Source: Bacilli bacterium
GTDB taxonomy: Bacteria; Bacillota_I; Bacilli_A; ML615J-28; CAG-313
Direction of reading: 5' to 3'
NCBI GenBank assembly: GCA_017409905.1
Contig: JAFQRV010000032.1
Location: 1 to 46,050 of the forward strand
DNA length: 46,050 nt
The notes under the pieces were generated by a model that was given only the letters and a program-made list of their open reading frames with translations, searched no databases and was not told where the DNA came from. Positions within the stretch are counted from its first letter, which is position 1; every line of letters begins with the position of its first letter. This document shows positions 1-8,084 of this stretch, piece after piece. Position numbers and translations under genes: made by a program.

Positions 1-1
1 T

Positions 2-286
2 AGAACAGTTATTGATAGATTAATAGTAAAAAAAGAAAATGTAAAAGTAATCATATATACAAATCAACAAACTAATAAAATAAGAGAATCTGATTTAATA
101 ATGTTTAATAAACAATATGGTTTATTAGAAATAATTAATACAAATAAAGTACACGATAGATATATTATTATAGATAGAGATAAATTATATCATTTAGGTC
201 ATTCTATTAAAGATATTGGTAAAAAGATTAGTACTTTGTGTGTTTTAGATTCATCATTAATTAATTATTTACTATTGTCAATATAA
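2..286 (+). CDS. C-terminal end of a RhuM/ORF6N-type protein (5' end outside the window)
   Basis: The frame is open from base 2, so the ATG at 101 is most likely internal rather than a start, and the gene begins before the window. The visible 94 residues contain a stretch NVKVIIYTNQQ, then FNKQYG, then KVHDRYIIIDRDKLYHLG followed by IKDIGKK. From memory, an HDR(F/Y)-IID-(V/L)YH-G-S-KD-GKK block is typical of the PLD-like tail of RhuM and ORF6N family proteins, often annotated as virulence or phage-antirepressor-like DNA-binding proteins. The molecular role of the family is not established. No clear terminator follows before the next gene. The family is fairly sure from the motif; the N-terminal domain type cannot be seen. 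A RhuM N-terminus lies at the other end of the window (45628). Confidence 0.6.
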   Translation, partial: RTVIDRLIVKKENVKVIIYTNQQTNKIRESDLIMFNKQYGLLEIINTNKVHDRYIIIDRDKLYHLGHSIKDIGKKISTLCVLDSSLINYLLLSI

Positions 287-349
287 TGTAGATAAAAGCA
301 TTTAATCATAATTAATCACTTTATGTAATATTATGTATTGGTGATTTAA

Positions 350-1150
350 TTGAATGTATTAATAGGTAATACAAGAGTAATTGAGTATAAAGGTATATAT
401 ATAAAATATGAACCAGATAATTTAACAGGTTCTATAAAAGATCGAGCAGCTTTATCTTTTATGGAGAATTTAAAAGATTTAAATAAAACATTTGTTTGTG
501 CAACAGGTGGTAATTTAGGTATTAGTTTATCTAGACTATGTAAATTAAATAAGCAAAAGTTGATAGTAATAATGCCCCAGGGAAATGATGAAAAAAGAAA
601 ACTAATCGAAAAAGACGGTACAGTTGTTTTAGAAACAAGCAAAGAAGAAGGGATGAAAGGAACTCTCAAAATTTTAAAAACTTATCGATTAAATAAAGAA
701 TATGTATATATCAATCAATTTACTTCTTTATATAATCCTTTGGGATATATAAGTTTATGTAAAGAGATTGTAAAAAGTTTTAAACATCTTGATTATGTTG
801 TTTTAGGAATTGGAAGTGGAGGCACTTTTTATACAATAAATCGGGTATTGAAAAAGTGTTATCCAAAGATAAAAGTAATAGGTGTATTACCAGATAAAGA
901 GGAATATATAGAAGGAATTGGAGCAAATATTTTAAATCATTCATCCAAGATAAAGAATGATATTATATATATAAAAAGGAAAGAGGCAATTGAAAAAACA
1001 AAAGAAATTAATGAAGATGGAATACCAGTTGGAATTAGTAGTGGAGCATGTTTAAAGGTGTCTTTAGATTTAAAAAAAGAACATCCAAATAGTGTAATCT
1101 TAATGATTGCACATGATGGAATAGATCGGTATCGTGATATCTTTGAATAG
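350..1150 (+). CDS. Cysteine synthase-like PLP enzyme (short, divergent)
   Basis: This is a fold-type II PLP enzyme of the cysteine synthase / cystathionine beta-synthase family, expected to make cysteine from O-acetylserine and sulfide in the cytoplasm. The PLP lysine is K30 in GSIKDRA, the substrate loop is at 51-57 (ATGGNLG), the phosphate-binding glycine loop at 153-159 (GIGSGGT), and GISSGA at 228-233 is the usual C-terminal cofactor contact. At 266 residues it is shorter than typical CysK (about 305). The substrate loop differs from the common TSGNTG. A TTG start at 350 is chosen because GGTGA at 340-344 sits just upstream and no ATG lies at the right place. It overlaps the serine acetyltransferase gene by 17 bases, which supports cysteine synthesis. 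A different beta-replacement substrate is possible because of the changed loop. Confidence 0.75.
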   Translation: MNVLIGNTRVIEYKGIYIKYEPDNLTGSIKDRAALSFMENLKDLNKTFVCATGGNLGISLSRLCKLNKQKLIVIMPQGNDEKRKLIEKDGTVVLETSKEEGMKGTLKILKTYRLNKEYVYINQFTSLYNPLGYISLCKEIVKSFKHLDYVVLGIGSGGTFYTINRVLKKCYPKIKVIGVLPDKEEYIEGIGANILNHSSKIKNDIIYIKRKEAIEKTKEINEDGIPVGISSGACLKVSLDLKKEHPNSVILMIAHDGIDRYRDIFE

Positions 1151-1643
1151 GTATATTAGATCCATAAAGGCAAGAGATCCAGCGATGAAATCAACCTTTC
1201 AAATTCTTTTATTTAATGATAGTTTAAGGGTTTTGTTTTGGTATCGAATAGCTAATTTTTTATATAGATATAAGATAAGGTTTTTAGCTTTCTTAATTAT
1301 GAATGGAGTCAAAAAAAGAAGAGGTGTGGATATACATCCAGCTGCAACAATAGGGAAAAATTTGCTTATCGACCATGGGGTAGGAGTGGTGATTGGAGAG
1401 ACTTCAATCATAGGAAATGACTGTACAATCTATCAAGGAGTTACACTTGGTGGTACTGGAAAAGAACAAGGTAAAAGACATCCTACTCTTGGTGATAATG
1501 TAATAGTTGGTGCAGGTGCAAAAATACTAGGAAATATCTATATTGGTGACTTTGTAAAGGTTGGTGCAAATGCGGTTGTATTAGAGGATATTCCTAGTCA
1601 AAATACGGTTGTTGGCTGCAAAGGGAAGATTGTAAAAAGGTAG
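1134..1643 (+). CDS. cysE: Serine O-acetyltransferase
   Basis: Transfers acetyl from acetyl-CoA to serine, giving O-acetylserine for the upstream cysteine synthase. The C-terminal two thirds is a left-handed beta-helix of hexapeptide repeats: DIHPAATIGKNLLIDHG, VVIGETSIIGNDCTIYQG, then VTLGGTGKEQGKRHPTLGD and GAGAKILGNI, all standard for CysE. The 169-residue protein is the short bacterial form with a reduced N-terminal helical domain. The start is GTG at 1134, inside the end of the preceding gene; a TTG at 1143 is an alternative. The 17-base overlap implies translational coupling. The family is sure; only the exact start is uncertain. Confidence 0.9.
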   Translation: MISLNRYIRSIKARDPAMKSTFQILLFNDSLRVLFWYRIANFLYRYKIRFLAFLIMNGVKKRRGVDIHPAATIGKNLLIDHGVGVVIGETSIIGNDCTIYQGVTLGGTGKEQGKRHPTLGDNVIVGAGAKILGNIYIGDFVKVGANAVVLEDIPSQNTVVGCKGKIVKR

Positions 1644-1652
1644 TATAATTAG

Positions 1653-1681
1653 TTGACTTTTGGGTTAAAAATTGGTATTAT
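1653..1681 (+). promoter_or_regulatory. Sigma-70-type promoter of the 1712 gene
   Basis: TTGACT at 1653-1658 and TATTAT at 1676-1681 are separated by 17 bases. A strong Shine-Dalgarno (AAAAAAGGAG) lies between the -10 box and the ATG at 1712. The gene therefore appears to be transcribed on its own, independently of the cysteine genes. Confidence 0.65.
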
Positions 1682-1711
1682 GGTATAGGCAAAAAAAAGG
1701 AGATATTAATT

Positions 1712-2797
1712 ATGAATTTAGATGCACAAAAAGTTTTAAAGGTATTTAATGAAGTACCATTCGTGGCTGTGCCACAAGTTAGAATTTCAGCTAACATTAA
1801 GAAAGACATTAATGATCAAGAATTATTCTTAATCTTAAGTTCATTAGTTGCTGAAGGTAAAATTCAAATGTCAATGGGTCCAAAAGGTCCTGAATATAGT
1901 CGTAAATGGAATACAGCTATTGATGAAGAAAGAAAACAATTAAGCAGAGATTTAAATAAACGTTTTAATGAAAATACTATTTTCTTCCCTCGTTATGAAG
2001 GTTATGTAGCAAATGTATTTGATAACTTTATTGATAACGAATATCAAGTATTATTTGATGCTTATAAAGAACTTAGTACAGAATATGTTTTATGGCATAA
2101 AAATGCTAAAACTGGTGTAGTTTATCCACCAAAAATGCATAACTTAAATTCAGCAAATGTTTTAGTATATAACGTATTAAAGGCTCAAAAAGCTAACGTT
2201 TCTAAATATGCTGTAGAACTAGATGTATTACAACCAGAAGCATTAAAAGATCGTCCAGAAGAAATTAGTGCTCCAAAAGTAATTTTTGATGCTGTTGTAG
2301 AAAGTGAAAATAGTGTTGAATTTATTCAAGGTAATTTCTTAGAACATTATTTATCACCATTTAAACAAAGTTTATGGGCATACCAATTCGGTAACCGCTA
2401 TTTATTTGCTGATGAACACACAATTAATACATGTAGAGAAATTGCAAAAAATACTAACTTTGTATGTTTTGATGGTGTAAATTTAATCAAAGAATTAGTA
2501 GCAGTATGCACAGAAATTCATAATAATACTGAAAATTATAAAGGTAAAAAAGTTGTAATTAAAAATCTTGCATTCGGTGTAAACGCTGAATCTGAATATA
2601 AAAATCTTGTAGAATACCAAGTTCAATATGATATAGAAGCTAAAAAATTAGAAGCTTTAATTAATGAAGAATTACAATATTTACCACTTCCAGAAGGAAT
2701 CACATTAGAATATAAGTACGTTAAAGTTGAAGAAGTTGCTGAAACTTTAGAAGATTCCGCCAAAGAATACATAACAAATCGTTATTTAGGATTTTAA
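1712..2797 (+). CDS. Hypothetical protein, 361 residues
   Basis: I do not recognise a family. The protein is soluble with no signal peptide or membrane segment. The first 70 residues look like a small helical, possibly winged-helix unit: helices around NLDAQKVLKVFNEV and NDQELFLILSSLVAEGK followed by a basic GPKGPEYSRKW turn. The rest alternates helices and strands, with an acidic C-terminus (KVEEVAETLEDSAKEY). Strong promoter and ribosome-binding signals and its own terminator suggest a well expressed monocistronic gene. It separates the cysteine genes from the peptidoglycan locus and has no evident link to either. A DNA-binding or nuclease-like role is conceivable, but no catalytic motif is visible. 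Confidence 0.8.
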   Translation: MNLDAQKVLKVFNEVPFVAVPQVRISANIKKDINDQELFLILSSLVAEGKIQMSMGPKGPEYSRKWNTAIDEERKQLSRDLNKRFNENTIFFPRYEGYVANVFDNFIDNEYQVLFDAYKELSTEYVLWHKNAKTGVVYPPKMHNLNSANVLVYNVLKAQKANVSKYAVELDVLQPEALKDRPEEISAPKVIFDAVVESENSVEFIQGNFLEHYLSPFKQSLWAYQFGNRYLFADEHTINTCREIAKNTNFVCFDGVNLIKELVAVCTEIHNNTENYKGKKVVIKNLAFGVNAESEYKNLVEYQVQYDIEAKKLEALINEELQYLPLPEGITLEYKYVKVEEVAETLEDSAKEYITNRYLGF

Positions 2798-2800
2798 TTA

Positions 2801-2830
2801 AAAATAAGGTCGTTTGACCTTATTTTTTTT
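2801..2830 (+). terminator. Intrinsic terminator after the 1712 gene
   Basis: A perfect 11-bp stem (AAAATAAGGTC with GACCTTATTTT) closes a GTTT loop and runs into further T residues. It separates the unrecognised gene from the peptidoglycan locus. Confidence 0.85.
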
Positions 2831-2852
2831 AAAAGATAAATATATTTTTTTA

Positions 2853-2881
2853 TTTACATTATGTTTAAAATATGATAAACT
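2853..2881 (+). promoter_or_regulatory. Probable promoter of the first muropeptide operon
   Basis: TTTACA at 2853-2858 and an extended -10 (TGATAAACT, hexamer at 2876-2881) are 17 bases apart. The same layout, TTTAC(A/T) with TGn before the -10, recurs at 39744. Shine-Dalgarno AGAGGTGA follows before the ATG at 2901. No cre-like site is visible here. Confidence 0.5.
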
Positions 2882-2900
2882 ATTACAAGAGGTGATATAT

Positions 2901-3989
2901 ATGTATTTAGAAAATTTACATCAACTAATACAAAGTGGTGTTGATATAGGCGCATATCCAGGCGCAACATATGCAGTAATATTAAAAGATAAAGTATATA
3001 TGAATGTTGTAGGATTAAAAGCAAAATATCCACAAGAAGAAGTAAATAGTATAGATACTATATATGACATGGCTAGTGTATCCAAAGTAGCTACTACTAC
3101 AACTTGTATTTTGAAATTAATCGAAATGGGTAAACTTCGTTTATTTGATAAAGTCCAATTATTTGTTCCAGAGTTTAAATATGAAAATATTATGGTTTAT
3201 CATTTGGTAACACATACTAGTGGTTTACAACCATGTTTATATAATCCAAGTCAAATAACTTCAAAAGAAGAAGCTTGGGAAAAAGTTTTAAATGCGGATG
3301 TTAATTTTGAATGTGGTAGTGATATGGTTTATTCTGATTTAAACTATATTATGTTAGGTAAAATTGTTGAAGCTATTAGTGGTATGCCACTAGATGTTTT
3401 CGCAAAAAAATATATTTATGATCCAATTGGGATGAAAGATACAAGTTATAATCCTGTAGATGTAAATCGATGTGCTCCAACTGAAGAAAGAAATGATCCT
3501 GTTGTTCAAGGAATTGTAAGAGGCAAAGTTCATGATGAAACTGCATATATCTTAGGTGGTGTTGCGGGCCATGCTGGAATGTTTTCAACAATCAAAGACA
3601 TGAGTAAGTTTTTACAAATGATTTTAAATAAAGGTACTTACAATGGAAATAAAGTATTATCACCAATTACTGTTGATAAATTATTTAAACCACTCGCAAG
3701 TAAAACAGTTGGCAATTCTTGTATGAAATTACAAAGAAGTATTGGCTGGATTGTTAAAGATTATAATTGTTCTTCAGGGGACTTAACAAGTGAAGAAACA
3801 ATTGACCATACTGGTTTTACTGGTACAAATGTATGGGTTGATAGAATTAATGAAGTAGCTTTTTGTATGTTATCAAATAGAGTTCACCCTACAAGAAATA
3901 ATACAAAACATATAAGATTAAGGGTATGTGCAGCTAATTATATTATGGCTAATTTAGAAGAAATTAAAAAGGAGATCGAAGAATGCTAA
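2901..3989 (+). CDS. Beta-lactamase-fold serine hydrolase, AmiE-like amidase candidate
   Basis: A serine hydrolase of the class C beta-lactamase / penicillin-binding family. The nucleophile motif SVSK is at 59-62, YSDLN starts at Y144 and HTG is at 303-305 (in HTGFTGT). There is no signal peptide, so it acts in the cytoplasm, which argues against a resistance beta-lactamase or a wall-synthesis PBP. Bacillus subtilis AmiE (YbbE), an N-acetylmuramyl-L-alanine amidase, belongs to this family and sits with NagZ and NamZ in a MurNAc recovery operon. The same partners occur in this window, so removal of the stem peptide from MurNAc is the best guess. The ATG at 2901 with AGAGGTGA before it is preferred over a longer in-frame start at 2814 that lies inside the terminator. 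An esterase role remains possible. Confidence 0.8.
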   Translation: MYLENLHQLIQSGVDIGAYPGATYAVILKDKVYMNVVGLKAKYPQEEVNSIDTIYDMASVSKVATTTTCILKLIEMGKLRLFDKVQLFVPEFKYENIMVYHLVTHTSGLQPCLYNPSQITSKEEAWEKVLNADVNFECGSDMVYSDLNYIMLGKIVEAISGMPLDVFAKKYIYDPIGMKDTSYNPVDVNRCAPTEERNDPVVQGIVRGKVHDETAYILGGVAGHAGMFSTIKDMSKFLQMILNKGTYNGNKVLSPITVDKLFKPLASKTVGNSCMKLQRSIGWIVKDYNCSSGDLTSEETIDHTGFTGTNVWVDRINEVAFCMLSNRVHPTRNNTKHIRLRVCAANYIMANLEEIKKEIEEC

Positions 3990-4969
3990 TAAAGAATTTT
4001 ACTGTAAATGAATTTGGAGAACAAGTTTACAACTTATTTATGAGTGATGTTGTAAGTGAAGGTTTCTATCAAGAATTTGAAAAAGAAGGTTTTTATAATT
4101 TTTTATACAAAAACCCACACTTTAAAGAAAGTGGTGCCTTCGTTGCTGTTGAAGGTGATAAAGTAATTGGTTTTACTTGTGGTTGGATTAGAAAAGAAGA
4201 TGAAGATGATGCAACAAAACCAGGTTACTTTAATACAATATTTGTTAAAAAAGAATATAGAAGACAATATGTAGCAACTAAGTTGTTTGAAAAAGTTGTT
4301 GAATGGTTTAAAGCTAATGGTAAAACTTTTGTAAGAAGTGTATTCCTTGGTCCATGTAATTGGCCATGGTATATTCCTGAAACTGAAAAACATAATCATC
4401 CAGGATTACCTGCTGTTCCAATTAACACACCTTATTATTTCTTCTTAACAAGAAATGATTTCCACGCTCAAGGACATATTGATGCATTCCATTTACCACT
4501 TGCTAAATTTGAAATGAATCCAGATGTTTTAAAGAGAATGGAAGAAAATGAAAAGAAGGGTTTAAAAATTGAAGTTTATGATCCAGAAAAACACTATGGT
4601 GTTGAAGAATTCTGTGAAGCAATTAATAATCCAGGATTTGCTAGAAGTATCAGATATAACTTAAATAGAGAAAAACCTTATCCATTCTTAATCGTTTCAG
4701 ACAATGGTAGAATGGCAGGTTGGACAGGTCCTATGTATACTGAATCAACAGGTCGTGGGCATTTAGATGGAATCGCAGTAGACCCTAATGTTAGAGGCGG
4801 AGGACTTGGAAAGAGTTTATTCTGTAGTCTATGCGATTATTCTAAAAAACAAGGATCAAGTTTTATGACATTCTTTACTGGTCTTGAAAATCCTGCAAGA
4901 TATATATATTTATATGCTGGATTTAGAATTTGTCAAAGTTTCGCAATTATGAAAAAGGAGATTAAATAA
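3983..4969 (+). CDS. Twin-domain GNAT acetyltransferase
   Basis: Two GNAT folds in tandem in 328 residues. The N-terminal half has FVAVEGDKVIGFTCGW followed by NTIFVKKEYRRQYVATKLF, where the Q/R-x-x-G/A acetyl-CoA loop is poorly conserved. The C-terminal half has the cleaner acetyl-CoA motif: HLDGIAVDPNVRGGGLGKSL, then LYAGF. The likely arrangement is one degenerate and one active half, as in mycothiol-synthase-like proteins. It overlaps the amidase gene by 7 bases and has AAGGAG upstream. The substrate is unknown; in this context an amino sugar or a peptide amine released from muropeptide is plausible. A second twin GNAT of similar size lies at 37117. Confidence 0.85.
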   Translation: MLIKNFTVNEFGEQVYNLFMSDVVSEGFYQEFEKEGFYNFLYKNPHFKESGAFVAVEGDKVIGFTCGWIRKEDEDDATKPGYFNTIFVKKEYRRQYVATKLFEKVVEWFKANGKTFVRSVFLGPCNWPWYIPETEKHNHPGLPAVPINTPYYFFLTRNDFHAQGHIDAFHLPLAKFEMNPDVLKRMEENEKKGLKIEVYDPEKHYGVEEFCEAINNPGFARSIRYNLNREKPYPFLIVSDNGRMAGWTGPMYTESTGRGHLDGIAVDPNVRGGGLGKSLFCSLCDYSKKQGSSFMTFFTGLENPARYIYLYAGFRICQSFAIMKKEIK

Positions 4970-4970
4970 T

Positions 4971-5672
4971 ATGGAAAATAAACCAAAAGTTATACTTGCT
5001 ATTGGTGGTCATATCGGTGATGCTGAACTTACTGCTGGTGGTGTTATGGCAACAAATGCTGTATTAGGTGGTAAGAATTATACACTTGCTCTTACTGCTG
5101 GTGAACGTGGTAATCCCGCTCATTTAACAGTAGAAGAATATCGTAAACAAAAAATTGAAGAAGCTGAAGCATTTGCTGAAATGATGAATGGTAAAGCTTA
5201 TGTATTAAGATATCAAGATGGTGAACTTCCAAATAATGAAGAAGTTAGATATGAAGTAGCTAATATTATTAGAGAAGTAAGACCTGATTTAATTATTACA
5301 CATTGGCATTCTACAATGCATAAAGATCACAATGCAACACACTACATTGTTCCAGATGCACAATTTTTAGCAAGTGTTGTTGAATGTGATAAGATTCAAG
5401 GAAAACGTCACTATGCTCCAATTTATTTTGCGGAAAACTGGGAAGACGATTTAGATTTTGAACCATATGTTTATATAGATATTACTCCTGGATATGATTT
5501 ATGGTGTGAAGCATTACATAAACATTGGTTTGTTATGAATAGTAAAGATTTTAAATATTACGATTATTATACATCACTTGCAAGAGTACGTGGTTGTCTA
5601 AATAGAACTATGTATGCTGAAGCATTTAATATATATGATCGTCAAAAGATTGTGAGAAGAAAATTATGGTAA
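4971..5672 (+). CDS. PIG-L (LmbE) family zinc deacetylase
   Basis: Zinc-dependent deacetylase of the PIG-L family, whose members remove acetyl from N-acetylglucosamine conjugates. The zinc motif GGHIGDAE gives H14 and D17, matching the family AHPDDE, and H117-K-D-H120 (HKDHNAT) is the second metal motif. There is no signal peptide, so it is cytoplasmic. At 233 residues it has the normal length. The gene begins 2 bases after the GNAT stop, with AAGGAG upstream. NagB is encoded in this window but NagA is not, so this protein could supply the missing GlcNAc or GlcNAc-6-phosphate deacetylation; some archaeal PIG-L proteins deacetylate chito-oligosaccharides. That role is inference only. Confidence 0.88.
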   Translation: MENKPKVILAIGGHIGDAELTAGGVMATNAVLGGKNYTLALTAGERGNPAHLTVEEYRKQKIEEAEAFAEMMNGKAYVLRYQDGELPNNEEVRYEVANIIREVRPDLIITHWHSTMHKDHNATHYIVPDAQFLASVVECDKIQGKRHYAPIYFAENWEDDLDFEPYVYIDITPGYDLWCEALHKHWFVMNSKDFKYYDYYTSLARVRGCLNRTMYAEAFNIYDRQKIVRRKLW

Positions 5673-8002
5673 AAAGAATAATCAAATATTTTGTAGTATT
5701 AGTAGTATTAGCAACATCTTGTGTATTTACTATTAGTTCTGCAGCAGAAGAAAAAGAATATGAAAATGTTGTTTTATCAGGTAAAACAATAACTTATAAT
5801 TATACTGGTGGACCTGTTCAAATACCAGTAAAATTTGTAGCTGATCAATCAGAAATGCGTGGTGCATGGGTAGCTACTGTTTGGAATAATGATATGCCAA
5901 AACAAAATGGTACATCAGCTGAAGCTATTGAAGAATATAAAAAAGCATATCTTGCGGTATTAGATACTTTAGAAAAGTATAATATGAATACAATATTCTT
6001 CCAAATTAGACCTTGTAATGATGCTTTCTATGAATCTGAATATAATGATTGGAGTAAGTTCTTAGCTGGTCAAGGTGTTAATCCTGGTTGGGATCCACTT
6101 GAATGGATGGTAGAAGTTACTCATGAAAGAGATATGTATTTCCAATGTTGGATGAATGCATTTAGAGTTACTGAAGGTGAATTATTAAGCAAAGATGCAA
6201 TTTATTATACTGATGAATAATTAATTGAAACTAAAGCAAAAGCAATTGCAAATTTAGCTTCAAACAATTTTGCTAAAAAACATCCTGAATATGTTTTAAT
6301 GGGTGATTATGATTCTAAACTTATTTTAAATCCTGCCGAACTTGAAGTTCAACAACATATCTTAAATACTATTGAAGAAATCATTACTAAGTATGATGTT
6401 GATGGATGTCATTTTGATGATTATTTCTATTTAAGTTCAAGAAGTGCTGATGGAATTGACCCACAAAAATCTAATTTAAGTTTTGCTGGTGGAACAAGTT
6501 ATAAAGAAAACTTAACTGGTGTTAATGTTATGAATGACTTAGGTACATATATGGATTATCAAAATGATCCAGAAAAATATGATTTACCTGCTGATTTAAC
6601 ACTAGGTGATTTTAGAAGAAAAAGTTTAAACAACTTAATGAAAAAAATTCGTGAGTTAGTTGATGAAGTAAATGAAGAATTAGATAAAGAAGTTGAATTT
6701 GGTTCAAAACCAGCAGCTGTATGGCAATCAAATAGTGCATATTGTCACGATGCCCCAAATACTGCTGTAGGTGGATCTAATACTCACTGTGGTGCATATA
6801 ATTCAAATCATGAATTATTCGCTGATACTAAATATTGGGTAGAAGCTGGTTATGTAGATTGGATTGCTCCACAAGTATATTATGGATTTGGTAGCAACGA
6901 AGTTCCTTATGCTGATATCGTTAAGTGGTGGGCAAATATTGTTACTAAATTAAATGAAACTAGACGCGCTAGTGGTCAAAAAGATGTTAAGATGTATGTT
7001 GCACATGGTATTTACAAATATCATGGTGGAAGTGACAAAGAATATACTGATCCAAAAGAAATGATTTCACAATTAAAATACAATAAGAATTTTGAATGTA
7101 TTAAAGGTAGTGCAATTTATGCTTATAGTGATTTAGTTGTTTTCCAAAATGATACTCATAAGCAAGGTGTTGGTAATCTATTCTACAACTTATGGAATAA
7201 TAGTCCTGCATTACCACTTCCTAAAAAGAATGTTGATTATAGTGATTTAGAACTTGGTAAAATCACAATTCGTGAGACTAGTGATGAACGTTACTTAGAA
7301 TTAAGTTTTGATGCCGTAGAACATGCTAGTATGTATCAAATTTATCGTTTACCAAAAGGTACTGAATTTAATCTAAATGACAACCAATATCGTGTAGCTA
7401 TTGTAAAAGGTTATGATGCAGATGTTATTAGAACTGAAATTAGATATGCAAGTAATTTTGATTACTATATTCAAGCTGTTTCTGATAATTATTATGCAAG
7501 TAGTAAATATACTAAATTAAACTTTGATACTATTGATTATAATAAAGCCCCTAATCCAGTTGTTATTGAATTAAGTTCAACTAATTTAACAGTAGATGAT
7601 ATGCTATATATTACAGTTCCATATGCAACTGATGAAGAAGGTGATGAACTAACATATGAATTTAGTTTATCATTTAAAGGAATGGATGGACCATTTACAT
7701 ATAAACTACAAAATATTCAATACAATGAAGATAATATTACAGCCGAATATAAGAGCTTTGGTGTTGCAACCGATGAATGTGTAATTAAGTTAGAAATCTC
7801 AGACGGATTAGATACTACAGTTGTATACAGTGATTTTATTACTTATACAAAAGATGCTACAACAAATCCTCCAGTGGGTGATAAACCTGATCCAGATACT
7901 CCTCCAACATCTTCAATGAACTGTAATTTTGGTACATATGTAGGTATGGCATTAGTTCCTGCAATGTTAGCATTATTCATTCTTAAGAAAAGACAAAGAT
8001 AG
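5666..8002 (+). pseudogene. GHL10 (DUF187, DigH/YngK-type) surface glycosidase, interrupted by an in-frame stop
   Basis: First of three GHL10 paralogues. The frame is open from 5666 to 8002 except for one TAA at 6218-6220 (codon 185); without it the product would be 778 residues. The signal peptide is at about 1-28 (ends FTISSAAEE). The catalytic barrel follows (QIRPCNDAFYES, DGCHFDDYFY, FGSKPAAVW), then Ig-like domains and a C-terminal anchor (SSMNCNFG, hydrophobic helix, KKRQR). E. coli DigH of this family cleaves peptide-free peptidoglycan strands. Several blocks shared by the two sister copies are altered: HAW(L/M)NPYR is QCWMNAFR from residue 160, and FGISP is FGSKP. Decay, or a sequencing error in a divergent paralogue, would both explain this. 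The ATG at 5666 overlaps the upstream stop and has only a weak ribosome-binding site. Confidence 0.8.
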
Positions 8003-8028
8003 AGAACAATATGTTCTCTATCTTTTTT
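7995..8028 (+). terminator. Intrinsic terminator of the 2901-8002 operon
   Basis: A 14-bp perfect stem (AAAGATAGAGAACA with its complement) closes an ATA loop and is followed by T residues. It overlaps the stop codon of the GHL10 gene. Confidence 0.88.
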
Positions 8029-8040
8029 GTTATTTACATC

Positions 8041-8069
8041 TTGAAAAATAATAACGAATATGATATAAT
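8041..8069 (+). promoter_or_regulatory. Promoter of the 8085-12362 operon
   Basis: TTGAAA at 8041-8046 and TATAAT at 8064-8069 are 17 bases apart, with TGA immediately before the -10 (extended -10). GGGTGA at 8075-8080 is the ribosome-binding site for the ATG at 8085. Confidence 0.75.
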
Positions 8070-8084
8070 AGATTGGGTGATAAA

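Noticed and set aside
1712-2797. Restriction-endonuclease-like (PGN_0703-type) assignment for the hypothetical protein
   Set aside because: The order of segments is faintly similar, but the expected acidic-x-Lys catalytic motif is not visible, so no function is claimed.
2814-2900. Longer start for the serine hydrolase, giving a hydrophobic N-terminus that could look like a signal peptide
   Set aside because: The extension is translated from the terminator hairpin and the promoter region; the ATG at 2901 has AGAGGTGA in place.
6218-6220. Programmed read-through or TAA reassignment in the first GHL10 gene
   Set aside because: TAA ends most genes in the window and there is no visible recoding structure or special context after it; a nonsense mutation or sequence error is simpler.
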